DNA of 41,824 nucleotides from Amphimedon queenslandica. Its lineage: Eukaryota; Porifera; Demospongiae; Haplosclerida; Niphatidae. The stretch lies in NCBI RefSeq assembly GCF_000090795.2, contig NW_003546305.1:130019-171842 (forward strand), written 5' to 3'. Of the stretch, positions 29,730-41,062 are shown piece after piece; the stretch's first letter is position 1, and each line of letters begins with the position of its first letter. The notes beneath the pieces were generated by a model, which was given only the letters and a program-made list of their open reading frames with translations, was not told the DNA's origin and did no database searches. The translations under genes were made by a program, and so were the position numbers.

Positions 29730-31176
29730 TCATGCATCTTCATCCTCAATTATTGTGGAATTGTCTTCATCAGTGGAGTAGTAATCTTCAACATTTTCAA
29801 TAATGACATCAGGAGGCTCATGCAGATATCCATAAGCATCATCAAGGGCAGCAGCTATTTCCAAATGATGAATTGCATTCACAATTAATGATGGGGTATC
29901 ACTAATGTAATTAGCAGCTTCCATAAACCATAGAGCACCAATTTCCTTTAAATTAGCCAATGATAAATCAACTGCTTGTCATCTGAGTCATGGACATCAT
30001 CAAACTGCTTCATAAGTTCATTGCTATACCATTCTACAAATTTACGCCTCACATATGCCTTAAAAGGCTTATTAACACTTATGTCCATTGGTTGGAGTCT
30101 GTCAGTTGTGTTCGCTGGTAAAAGGCATACATGAACATTGCTTGCTTGGAGCAGCTCTATGGCATTGTCAGTTACTTGTCCTTTAGAATTATCCATGATT
30201 ATCATCGCTGGTGCAGTATTGTCATCAATCAGGGTTCTGTTAACACTCACTTCAGGAAGGAAAATTTCTGATACATATTCCATCATTGTCTGTTCTGTGG
30301 ACCAATGTTTTGGAGAATGTTTTATTCGCAGCCTTCGGGTTTGGATTGCACCTGCCAGTTTTCTCTTTGTATATCAACTGAACTGGTACAAAATCTCCTG
30401 TAAGTGTACCACACAATAGTGCGGTTATCTGCCTTTTATCCCTAAACCAGCTATTTCACACATTGTGCTCCTTTCCGTTTCAAGGTCCATGAAGAGCTTG
30501 GTACAATGTTAACTCCCCTTTGATTCCAATATATATTCCATGACTACAATAGCTGTACCTTGTCAAGAAATGACTCTTAATCTGCTCAAAATCTTGAATG
30601 CTTTGTCTACTTTTAGCTGTGGTACCTTTACGCTTGACAAAATTCATACGTGAAAGCAACGATTCTGCCCAAGTATGACTAATTTGTATATGACCTCCAA
30701 ATTCCATTAACTTCTCTTTATTATACTTCATGACAATTGCACGTGCAGCTGCCTCAGCAATCCGTGTGTTAATAATACCTCCTCCATCTCTTACTCTATT
30801 CAAGTATAATTGTACCAGCAAGTCTAACTTTTGCAAACGAGAAGTGGCCTACTACGTGGCTTTGTTGGAAGTTGATGTAATGGCGCACTTCTTCTGGAAC
30901 ATAGTAATTTTGGTTCGTAGCTTTTACTGATTAACTGCACAGTACTTTTGCTTATAGGTTCCTTAAGTTTTCTACAAAATATCATGCGGCTGCTGTAGTA
31001 TCATTACTGCTCACATATCTACCGATTTGAGTGCGTAGTTCTGAGCTGTAGTTAGTGTAGGGGCCTTGTCGCTTCTTCGAACCACTCTCTGTCAAGGCTC
31101 TACTAACTTCAGTGCTGGCTGACAAGATAGCATCAGAAGATATTGACAAGGACAAACTTCCTCTTGGATCCGGCAA
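29730..31176 (-). pseudogene. Pogo/Tigger-like DDE transposase, broken
   Basis: On the minus strand the N-terminal frame (31176-30982) ends PYTNYSSELRTQIGRYVSSN, a start seen in CENPB-type transposases. After a frameshift the next block (30836-30480) reads VRDGGGIINTRIAEAAARAI and SHTWAESLLSRMNFVKRKGT, the CENPB DNA-binding helix-turn-helix. The DDE part (30286-29948) keeps MIIMDNSKGQ (Asp codon 30193-30191) and LQPMDISVNKPF (Asp codon 30085-30083), 35 residues apart. The first Asp block between 30480 and 30290 is scrambled, though DKRQITALLCGTLTGD can be read there. The C-terminal acidic tail ends at 29730. Terminal repeats were not found. Confidence 0.85.
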
Positions 31177-33935
31177 TCCATTTCAAGGCTTGAGATACTG
31201 GTATATAGTCAATTTTTTTTAAGCAGCCACGTGTTTTATTTCAATTATTAAGCTTACTTACCACAATAATTTAATTAAATGGAAGTTATTCATATATATT
31301 TTTGTACAGGGCTGTATGTGCAAAAATTAAGAATTATTCAAAAATTCCCTGAATACGGCATTTTAATAACTGCAATCTCTACAAAAACAATTGTTTTAGA
31401 ACAACTAGTACATAATTCCTCTACTAAATACCAAAGATTTCTTGTTCACTGTGCTGCTTTTGACATAATATACAATGGTCTTTTTCTCTGGAGAAATAAT
31501 TGTGACCTGTTTTACCATCCCAAGTGTTCGTACCACGTTATCAGTGCCTACCATAAACTTCCGACTGCAAAGAAAGAATCCATGCAGATCACCTAATTAC
31601 CTAATTGCTTTCCAAAATTGGCACCCCTATAAATTTTTTTAATTAATTTTGTCATCATACGTATTAAGGTAATATCTAACCCAGATTTTAATAATTATTT
31701 CATTTATACTATTTTAAAGGAAATTAAAAGTTAAACAACTTTTACACTTTTCAAATTTCTAATAGCCATTTATTAATCCTAGTTTATTCATCTTAAAATA
31801 TATTTTTAAATTATTGCTCATTACATTTGATTTTGTAAGAACTTAATTGTTCAGGCAACTAGGTGATTTTATGTCCCTTTTCTCTTTCAGATTCAGTTGT
31901 AAAGACATTTTATGTTCTAATTTGCCTAGTGAATGGCACCATTTGCCAAGCATGGATTTTTAACCAAGAAGCAACTGGGAAACTTGCCATTATTGATTTC
32001 TTGAAATAGCACTGCTATTTTTCTATTGATGCACTACTGTTTTCATTAATAATTCGATTTAGTTTATATTTTTTTTGAAAAACTGTTTGCAAATAAGTCA
32101 CACAATGAATGCTTTACTATGAATATACTTATTGCAATAATGAATATGATTGCAGTGTCCATGAATATCATTAACCAGGATATGAACATATAGTATATTT
32201 GGCATATGAATAGTAATGATTTTATGTGATTGGAAGAGAGAAACGGAAAATTACATGACTTCAGTGACTATATTTTTGACTGGGTGGCAAAAAAGGTATG
32301 TGTGGCATTTTACTATACATAAAATGGCTGTCGGTCTTATTTGGTTTGTTGTAAGCTCGCTTTATCATACTGAAAAAAGGACTCAATTTAGGCATCTAAA
32401 ACGAGAGTTTTGTACATGCATTATTAGGAATGCACTTTTAAAATGAAATAGCAAATTTTGCTACTGTATTAATTTGCTATGCATTAAATATATATAATAT
32501 TTGCTGCAGGGTTCTGTGATCACTCTGTGTTTGAGTTTTCTCTATTCTAGGAGTTGCCACCATCCAGTTCAGTGCTTTAGTCACGTATGTTTGCTACTGA
32601 AGAGCTTGATTGAGCCCCACACTGTCATTTGAGTACTACTTTCAGTTGCTGCTATGGTGGAGTCTGCTGAGCAGCTTACCTTTTCTCTGCTCAGTCAAAA
32701 AAAGCTGTTTCCATACGCGCAATGTTTGCAAAACTTGTTCGCATGTTAGGAGATACCCATTTTGATAAGCTTACTCATGATTCTCTCTTACTTGTAACAA
32801 ACACTAATGTATTAATCTTATTTTTAGGGGAAAGCCTAACTAACTGCACAAGATGTGTGACTGGAAATAGGTCCATCAGAAACAAGTTTTGTGTAAGTTG
32901 CTACTAAATTTTTTAAAATTCTGCATGCTATGTGATTCACTCTAATTATGAATGTCCGTCACAGCTTCAAATAATTTGACAACATTGATAAAGTTCTATC
33001 TAGCCATGTGTAGTAATATTATTGTCAACCATCTCTATTCTAACCACAATCTTAGAAATGTCAGAAAGTTTTTTACATTTCTACACAAACAGTACATGGA
33101 CATTGAGCAGAAACTATTTGACACATTCACATGAACCATGCCAATGTTTTATCATACTAGCAATGCCTTTATTTGCAAATTGAGCTTTAGTGGTCTAGAT
33201 CATTTGGCCATTTTAGTAATTTGGCCAATTTGGCCTTTTCAGTTTCATTACATAACATAGTTTCACGTTGCATTGCTTGTTAATTACTGTATAAAAAATG
33301 AACAATACTCATAAGTATAACAGCACAGCAGTATCATACATATCTTCAATGGAGTATTCATTTATTAATGATTTAATAAAATAAAAATATTTTTGCGGTA
33401 CTTCACTTCCCTATAAAATTTTAAATGTTGGCAGCTATACCAACCCACTCTTTCTGACTGAGGTTACATAGTCATTAAATACTTACATTATTGTATTGTA
33501 GATATCATCATGGGTTGTCCAATGATTACACAAGGAACCACAACCACTTTATAGCATCACCATGCAATGGTTTTCAAATTTATACAATTTTTCATGCGTA
33601 CTAGATGCCAGGATTAGGTCAAGTACAAGAATTATATCAACTTCAATTGATCACAAAAAATGTCCAACATTGTTTAATGTTTTAAATTACTTTGCTCAGT
33701 TGCAACGTGTAATTGATACATTCAAAAGACGGGATCACTAATGTCATGCAAATTTAAGCTTAGTCATTGTAAAATTACCAAATTCTAAAGACATTGTTGT
33801 AGACAAGAATGTTTTTAAGTGAGTCAGGAGCTTGTACTACACAGTTGAATTAATGGTACCGCAACTGAAGTGCAAAACAGCTAAACTGTTATAGATTCTT
33901 TAGTACAAAAATGATTCAAACTTTCCATTGTTTAC
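31177..33935. other. 2.7 kb without an assignable gene
   Basis: Several frames of 60-105 codons exist (31279, 32216, 32722, 32952, plus strand) but none shows a motif or a homologue in the window. A short cluster of TTTGGCC repeats lies near 33205-33240. Composition is strongly AT-rich. It may be relic or intergenic DNA. Confidence 0.4.
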
Positions 33936-34180
33936 ATATGTGACCATAATTGACAAAAGGTACCTTATGGCGGATTTTAAAATTCATCATTATTATGGAA
34001 AATATCAACCTGTAAGTGCTCTGTTCGACAATCATTGTTTCTAAAGGTTACATAGTAACTTTTTGCATCCTGTGGAGTAATTTTATGATAAATAGAGCTC
34101 AGGAAGTTGTATTTTTTTCACTATAAAGACAAATTTCACTACCCGCCATAAGGTACCTTTTATCAATTATGGTCACATAT
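33936..34180. repeat. MITE family 1, copy 3 (245 bp)
   Basis: This is the most complete of the three copies: both ends carry the full inverted repeat, GTGACCATAATTGACAAAAG at the left and its inverse (with one change, TATCAATTATGG) at the right. It shares the inner blocks GTGCTCTGTTCG and AACTTTTTGCATCC. Confidence 0.92.
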
Positions 34181-34299
34181 ACATAAACATTCAAGAATGA
34201 TGAAAGACCAAAACAAATTGATTTTTTTAACATAATAACACAGTAGTTAAAAAAGTAATACTACTTTTTGTCCATATGAACTAGTTTGAGACCATCTAT

Positions 34300-34660
34300 A
34301 TTATATAGGCGGTAGCCTATATGTAGGGTGGACGTTGATTTTTCAAGATGGCAACCAAATTTATAATTTTCAAATGCCTATAACTCTTCTATCTTACATT
34401 GTACAGCCATATAAATAGCTTAGATGAGCTCTCCTTCACTGATCGATTCTCCTGGTACCTTTAAAGTGGACTGTAATGTAGCAGGAGCAATTCTGGAGAA
34501 TAGGCCCAAAGTTCAAATTTCTGCAAAATTCTTCAGACTTTTTCTTCTTTCTTTCATCTTCTATCTCCCCTCTAATCTTTTAAGCCAGAGAAGTGGTAAA
34601 GTTGGCTTTTACAGCACTCCTTTGGGCTTGGTACAAGGACCACTAAGGTAGTTTCAAAAT
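34300..34660 (+). repeat. Dispersed repeat family 2, long copy
   Basis: It starts at the near-palindrome TATATAGGCGGTAGCCTATA and is collinear with 23175-23530. The frame from 34424 opens MSSPSLIDSPGTFKV, parallel to MSSPSMSDSSSTFKV in the other copy. The downstream part to about 34860 is not shared. Confidence 0.8.
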
Positions 34661-35100
34661 TTTACGAGCAAAAGCTTCAAACAAAAGGATTATGGGTGCC
34701 ATCAACACACCCTCTCCTTTGCATACGCCATTTTGAAATTTTATTGCGCATGCTCAGCCTCAGAGTTGCCATAGTGACTGAAATCAGATAGTCTGCTCTA
34801 TTCTTTTGTCTCTTCTTCTGCAGTTTGCTCGCTTTTAAGGAGTGCGCAGAGTAAGAGATCACCAGTTCTTTTAAGAGCTATAGTAGGGAAATAAATTAAT
34901 AATAAAGAATTTTTATAATTTCTGACTTAGAGTGACTTGAATACTTCAGCTGCTCTCTTGTTTGAAGATAGTTTTGATCAGCTGCACTTGAATTCTAGGT
35001 AGCACTTATTTGGATACATCAAGATAAGTGTTTACAAAGATAAGCAGTAGATTTGCAACTCATGATGGTATTAATTGCATATTGTAACCATACTTTATAT
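34661..35100. other. Non-coding lead-in to Helitron C
   Basis: It includes a stretch with GCGCATGCTCAG that may be a promoter-like CpG patch. No Helitron 5' terminus (TC) could be fixed, and no gene was recognised. Confidence 0.35.
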
Positions 35101-35159
35101 TATGGTACTTGTTTGTTGTTTTCATGCTAAGTTTAATTGTGGTGCTAGTTGTAAAAAAG

Positions 35160-35780
35160 GGAAGAAGGAAAAGAAAAAGTGACTTAACTGGTGCCAAGTC
35201 TAAAAAAAAAAGTTTGAAAAATATGAAATTGAAAAAAAATTGGAAGAATTTATTGTTAAAAATAGATCTTATGCTCGAGCTTACTTTATTAGACAATGTA
35301 ACAGGGTCAAAAGTAAGGCAAGAATTGCATGTAAAATTACTAGAAAGTATAAACTTGCATATTCTAAGCAGTATCATGCCCTCCATCCAGGTTATGTTTT
35401 ACAAAAATGCAAGAATTAGTATAACAAAAACAAGGATGCAAAAATTATTAAGTCAACTTGCTATTCCAAAAAAATGTATAATGCTAATCCAGTCCTTAAA
35501 AAGATAAAATCTTTAAATTATTCAAGAGCAACATATTCTAATGATTCACAACCAAAGCAGCAACAATCTAGAGACTGTTATCGAAAGAATCTGAGCCCCC
35601 AAAAAAAGGAGTCAAAGGAATGCTATCAACAAAACCCAGGCCTTACAAAACAAAACTCTTTAAAACTGTAGTATGAGAATAGAGAGGCAATATTACGTGT
35701 AACAATGATAAATTTTAAAAAAATTACACTTTCTGCTAACAAAATGGATAAATTAAAGGTGGCACTAAATAAAAAAATAA
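35160..35780 (+). pseudogene. Helitron C lysine-rich N-terminal tail
   Basis: Frames here read RAYFIRQCNRVKSKARIACK, KYKLAYSKQYHALHPGYV and then spaced copies of a short motif (RATYSNDSQPKQ, RDCYRKNLSPQKKE, KECYQQNPGLTK). Such Tyr/Lys-rich repeats (Y-x-NP-x-K) are seen at the start of some invertebrate Helitron proteins. At least three stops interrupt it. Role unknown; a DNA- or RNA-binding tail is a guess. Confidence 0.6.
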
Positions 35781-35781
35781 G

Positions 35782-38090
35782 AGGCGTCTAAATAAAGATT
35801 ATTACAAACGTAATTATAGTCACATATTATATAGACTACGTTCTAATTACTCACTACCTGCACCAAATAGTGAAGCAAAGGAATATTATTTTACGAAAAT
35901 TATTGAAGCATTATATGACAGCCCCGAAATAGTTGATGATTTATTGCCATCAAGTATGAAAGGTGTAGATTTTGAGAACACATCATATGACAGTAAATGT
36001 AATGTTGCATCAAGTATATTATTGGAATCAGTTTTGAAAAACAGATACCACAAAGTAGGCGTATTGATACGTGCAGCAAATAGCATTAGGAAATTGAAGT
36101 TGAATAGCTTTAGTGATTTTAGTGAACAATGTCACACAAAGAATAGTGAGCCTTATTTTTATGAATCAGCATATTTATATCCTAATGATGATCCTGATAG
36201 CCAATTAGATAGTGCAATTGCAATCCCTGTTGATACAAATGGCATCTGTTATGTAGCAGGGATGGTTGATATATCATGTATTGATAGAGTACAAGAATGT
36301 AATGATGATAGTGACTCTGAAGATGACAATTTTGATAATAATAGAATGTATACTAATAAGGGAAAGCGTGCCCTCAAATGGCACTGTACAGACAGGTGCA
36401 AACCTTTATTAGAGAGTGACATTAGTTCGATTATTGAAGTTAAACGATACTTTGATGAGCCCATTAAAGAATTGAGGAATCATTTAGATGCATGTGATAA
36501 TTGTCCAAATACTCATTATATGACAAGATCCCTGCATGTTGAAGAAATAGATCAAGTGCATGAACATGATTTCTGTGATAATGCAAGTGTAACGGTAATT
36601 GTTAAAAAAGATGAAAATAATGTTGAAAAATATTTTAAATATTCAGAAATTGTTTGTGAAAGAATAGGCCATCCTATTGTGTGTAGTAGTAATGATACTG
36701 AATGTAAAAGCATGCTGCGTATTTTACGCAATGCATCTGTTCATTTTCCTTTGTTGAGACGCCTTTTGAAACACTTTTGTTGCTAGAAATGCCCATTTAA
36801 CAATAGATATTATTGATTCTTCCCTTGCGGATGGTGATATAGCACAATTGATAGGTTTAAAAATTAATGAAGCCGATGAGACTGAATTTGATGATGTGAA
36901 TTACGCTATAAATGATGGCGAAGAAGAAGACCCATTTAGTATACCAAACTTAGATACTGTACTTTATTTTCAGTATTCAGATGCTATTGACGAATTTAAG
37001 AAAGCTTTGTCTAATAAGTCTGTTAATGCTTGTTGTAGCTGTGAGAGGCTTTTAAGAAAAAAATCTGTCACTGAAGCTAAAACTTTAGATAGCGATGTTT
37101 GGAATATCCGATTAGATTACATTAGAGAGAATGATCCTACAGCATTAAATAAAGCTATGTATATTTGTAATCATTGTAAACCTATTATTAGGAAAAATGA
37201 AGTTTCTGCACGTTGTGTGCTCAATGGGTTAAAGTGTGAGCCACTACCTAAAGAATTGGAAAATTTGGATCCTTTAAGTTGCCAGTTAATACAGAGAGCT
37301 AAATGTTTTCAGACAATTGTTAGGCTAGGCACACACCTTAAAAGTGCCTACCTATAATTCTTTGAAGGCTCTTAAAGGTGCAATGTTTTATTTACCCCTT
37401 CCATTAGACAAAACCATGAAAACTTTAAATGAGATTGGTATAGATTCTAATCATTTGCCAAATCCAGAACTTTATATTATGATTAATGGACAGCCTACTA
37501 AATCAAATAATGTCTGGCGTAGCCTAGTTGATGTGAATAAAATAAAAGCAGCACTAAGAAAATTAATAGAAATAAATTGGCTTTATAGAAATGTAGATGA
37601 TGATTCCATCGACGAATCGTCCAAAAATGTCATACAAGTAGTTAGCAATACTACTTGTAAAATGCTTGAAAAAGCAAATGATCAAGATTTAGAAGACCTT
37701 TCAGCATATACCATTAGAAATCTTGATAGTAAAATTGCAACAGGTTCTGATATCAGTCAATATAAATTAATGAATGTAAAAGAAGAGCCTATAGACAATA
37801 GGCAAGACCATCTTGATTTGTTATGCTTTCCTACTTTATTTCCTACTGGACAATATGGAGAGCATCATCCCAGACAAAGCTATCCAGCACAGACTTTATC
37901 ATTTAGTGAATACATAAAATCAAGACTATTAAACAAAGATTCCAGATTTTGTAGAAATCATTCATATTGTTTGAACTATTACGGATTAAAAATTAACAAG
38001 GCCTTAAAAACTGGCATGTATAATTTATTGAAAACATCAAGGGGCAATGTTGGTCAAACTGTTGCTGAAATATTAGAAAAAATGTGTTAG
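35782..38090 (+). pseudogene. Helitron C N-terminal domain (DUF6570-like) and start of Helitron_like_N
   Basis: The frame open from 35782 (RRLNKDYYKRNYSHILYRLR) runs through SAIAIPVDTNGICYVAGMVD and the Cys-rich DACDNCPNTHYM to 36786. A frameshift near 36770 joins FVARNAHLTIDIIDSSLADG and CCSCERLLRKKSVTEA, ending at 37355-37357 after LIQRAKCFQTIVRLGTH. A second shift opens VPTYNSLKALKGAMFYLPLP, PELYIMINGQPTKSNNVWRS and the Helitron_like_N entry FPTLFPTGQYGEHHPRQSYP to TAG at 38088-38090. The RAKCFQTIVRLGTH...VWRS pattern is that of the domain known as DUF6570. Only two frameshifts in 2.3 kb make this the best preserved Helitron stretch in the window. Confidence 0.85.
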
Positions 38091-39691
38091 ATGAAGAATT
38101 TGAGGGCAATTTAAGTACAATGTTGGCTCCAATACGGGGCACAAATCAATATTGGTTCCGTGTGAAAGGTGAAGTCAAAGCAATGATTGCCTGTATGGCT
38201 CACCAACACTTTTCCTAACATTAAGTTGTGCTGAATGTGATTCAGCTGATATAGCGCAATATTTAAGAAAAGTGAATAATGCACCACAATCATATAGTAT
38301 TTCTAGATTATGTACTGAGGACCCTGTTTCAGTATCGTGACAATTTTCATACAAATTTAAGGATTTCTTTAACATAGTCAATCTCCAGAGAGGTGTTCTA
38401 GGCAAAGTAGAGCAATATTATGTTAAAAAATGAATATCAAATGCATGGAGCGCCTCATTATCACATCCTCCTATGGATTGAAAATGCTCCTGTTGTCGGT
38501 ATGGATCGTCCAGAAGAAGTCTGTTCTTTCATACAAGATAGGATTACCTGTCACATACCAGATAGTAATACGTTGCCTGATTTAAATTTTTTGGTAACAA
38601 AATACCAAATGCACAAGTGCAGCAAATAATGCAAGCGAAATATTAAAGTCGGCAAGACCTATGTATCTAGATGCCGATTTAATTTTCCTAGACCAGTACG
38701 AGATAATATTGTCATCAATGATGTAGAAAACAGCTTGAAATCATGCAATAAAATATATTATCTCAAACGAAATGAAAAAGAAGTTCAAGTCAACGACTAT
38801 AATTCTTTACTGCTGAAATTGTGGCGTGCAAATATGGACTTGCAATATATAGCAGAGAGGAGTCTTTCCTTAACAGAGTATGTAACTGGATATGTCACTA
38901 AAGCAGAAAAGAGTCATGCACAGGACTTATGGGATGAAGTCAGCAGCTGTGACAACATATACAGCAGGCTTTGGAAAATTGGCCAAAAATTACTTCGAGC
39001 TAAAGAAGTAGGACTATATGAAGCTAGCGATCTTCTTGGTGAAAGTTTATACATGAAATCAGTAACCGTACAGTACGTTAATGTGTACTTGCCTCATAAG
39101 AGTAGCAGAAAAATCAAAAACTATTCATATTTAACTAAAATGGATCGATCTTCGAAAGACATCTTTAATCCTAGCATAATTGAAGACTTTTATCCAACAA
39201 GACCAAATAACATGGAAGATGTATCTCTTTATGAATTTGTTGCTAATTACAAATTTGATAAAATAGGAGAGAATGGAGAAAGAGAATACAAACTTCGATC
39301 AAAGCCAGTCCTTCCAAACCATAGGAAATTTTATCCTATGCGAAAAGCGGAAAGAGATGATTTTTATTACTCCCTAATATTTTTATTTGTGCCTTTTAGA
39401 GACAAGAGCACACTTATAATGGAAGGAGAAACAATGTAAGAAGCTTTTAGGCGTCACAGAAAAGCATCTATACGTGGCATTGAAATTTATTTCAACAAAC
39501 TACAGAAATTGTTAGAAGCTGAACGTAATTGGAAGAAAATAGTCGATGCAAGAAATAAAGCCGGTTTCACTGAAGAACTTCCTGATAACAAGGAAGATGA
39601 TGAGCCTCAATTACTGGTTGAAATAATGGAAGCAGTAGCTGATATTGCTGACATGCATATAAATGTACCTAATTTAACATTAGAGCAATGA
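38091..39691 (+). pseudogene. Helitron C Rep (HUH/Y2 endonuclease), broken
   Basis: After LDEEFEGNLSTMLAPIRGTN come a shift, LFLTLSCAECDSADIAQYLR and a TGA at 38338-38340 (probably CGA originally), then another shift. The HUH motif HYH (codons 38456-38464) lies in EYQMHGAPHYHILLWIENAP. TAA at 38627-38629 replaces a Tyr in the CSKYCKR-type block. RCRFNFPRP follows, and from 38735 a clean 234-codon frame holds both catalytic tyrosines as YVTGY (38879-38881 and 38891-38893). It ends at GETM-TAG (39437-39439), where copy B has GETVEAF with no stop. EAFRRHRKAS leads on to 39691. All catalytic residues of the Rep survive, but stops and shifts prevent a product. Confidence 0.88.
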
Positions 39692-41062
39692 TAGGCAATG
39701 CTTAATGTAGATCAAAAAAGAATTTTTGATAAAATTAAGAGTCATCTTATAAGTCAAAAAGAACGTGAAGATTTATTACAGAATGAGTCTTCAAGACTAC
39801 TTAGATTAGATAATATCAAACCACTAAGAATGTTATTAGTGGTGTAGGTGGAACTGGTATATTGTTTTTGATAGAGGCAACAAAATGCCTAGTGGATGAC
39901 ATATGGCATCCAAAAAGTGGTAAAATCATGTGTGCTATAGTAGCACCAACAGGTATAGCCGCATTTAATGTAGGTGGACAAACAATACATAGGTTATTTC
40001 AGCTACCAATAGAGCATGAGGGAAAGACAGCTGGATATTGGGCTTTGAGTAAAGAAGCTCAGAAAAGAATAAAAATGACACTTAAAAATTTAAAAATTAT
40101 AATAGTAGACGAGGTATCTATGGTATCCAATCTAAATCTAGCATACTTACACATGCAATTAGAAGATATATTTGGAACTGATGAATGGTTTGGATCCAAA
40201 AATATTTTATTTGTAGGTGACCTTTTACAATTGCCACCAGTTAATGGTAGGCCAGTATTTAAAAAAATTAGCAACAAACTAGTAAAAAATAGACTTGGAG
40301 CAGCAAATGCAGTTAACATATGGAAAGAAACAGTAGAATATGATGAACTAACAATCAATGAGCGACAAAAAGGAGACGAAACTTTCTTTAAGATGCTTGA
40401 CTCTGTTAAGCATGGCTGTCTGACTGATGAAACTATTGATACGCTTAAGAGTCTCGTATTTAAGGTCTCAATACAAAAAAAATATAAGGAATTGGAAAGT
40501 GAAGGAACAAATCCTCCAATTTGCCTATTTTCTAAGGTAGACGCCTGCCAAAAAATTAATGAATTAATGTTAGAAAGTCTAGAAACTGAGAAAATAGAAT
40601 TAGCATGTGTTGATGTTGTTGATGAAAGTGGCAGCACAGCAAAATTTGACAAAAAACATGAAAAAATTAGAGAAACTAAAAGATCAACCAAGCAAAACAG
40701 CTGGTTTAGAAACTGTATTGTCTTTAGCAGTAGGCTGTAGAGTAATGCTAAGACGTAATATTGATGTGACTGTAGGATTAGTTAATGGTGCCATTGGTAC
40801 TGTAATGGGTATTTATACTACACGTATATCAATCAAATTTGATCATATTGATGTACCTTGTGACATAGAAAGGGTTACATATAGATTTATGCTATCTAAG
40901 AAATTGCATATACATAGGAAACAGTTTCCCCTTATACTTTCTTATGCTATTACTATTCATAAATGTCAGGGCCTTTCACAAGATACAGCCATTAATGATT
41001 TATCTACTGATGTTTTTGGGGATGGTATGGCATATGTTGCATTGTCTCATGTACGTACATAA
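39692..41062 (+). pseudogene. Helitron C PIF1-type helicase, Walker A lysine lost
   Basis: It starts QAMLNVDQKRIFDKIKSHLI. The Walker A reads GVGGTGIL (39841-39864), where the family has GVGGTGKS, so the ATP-binding Lys and Ser are Ile and Leu. The remainder is an open frame to 40740 with APTGIAAFNVGGQTIHRL, Walker B IIIVDEVSMVS (DE at 40108-40113), GDLLQLPPVNGRP and WKETVEYDELTINERQKGDE. A frameshift near 40680 leads to [35 protein letters not shown] motif V and motif [12 protein letters not shown], then TAA at 41060-41062. Except for Walker A and the shift, all helicase motifs are intact. Confidence 0.9.

Noticed and set aside
40059-40691. 210-codon minus-strand open frame
   Set aside because: Antisense shadow of the Helitron C helicase; low-complexity serine/leucine translation.
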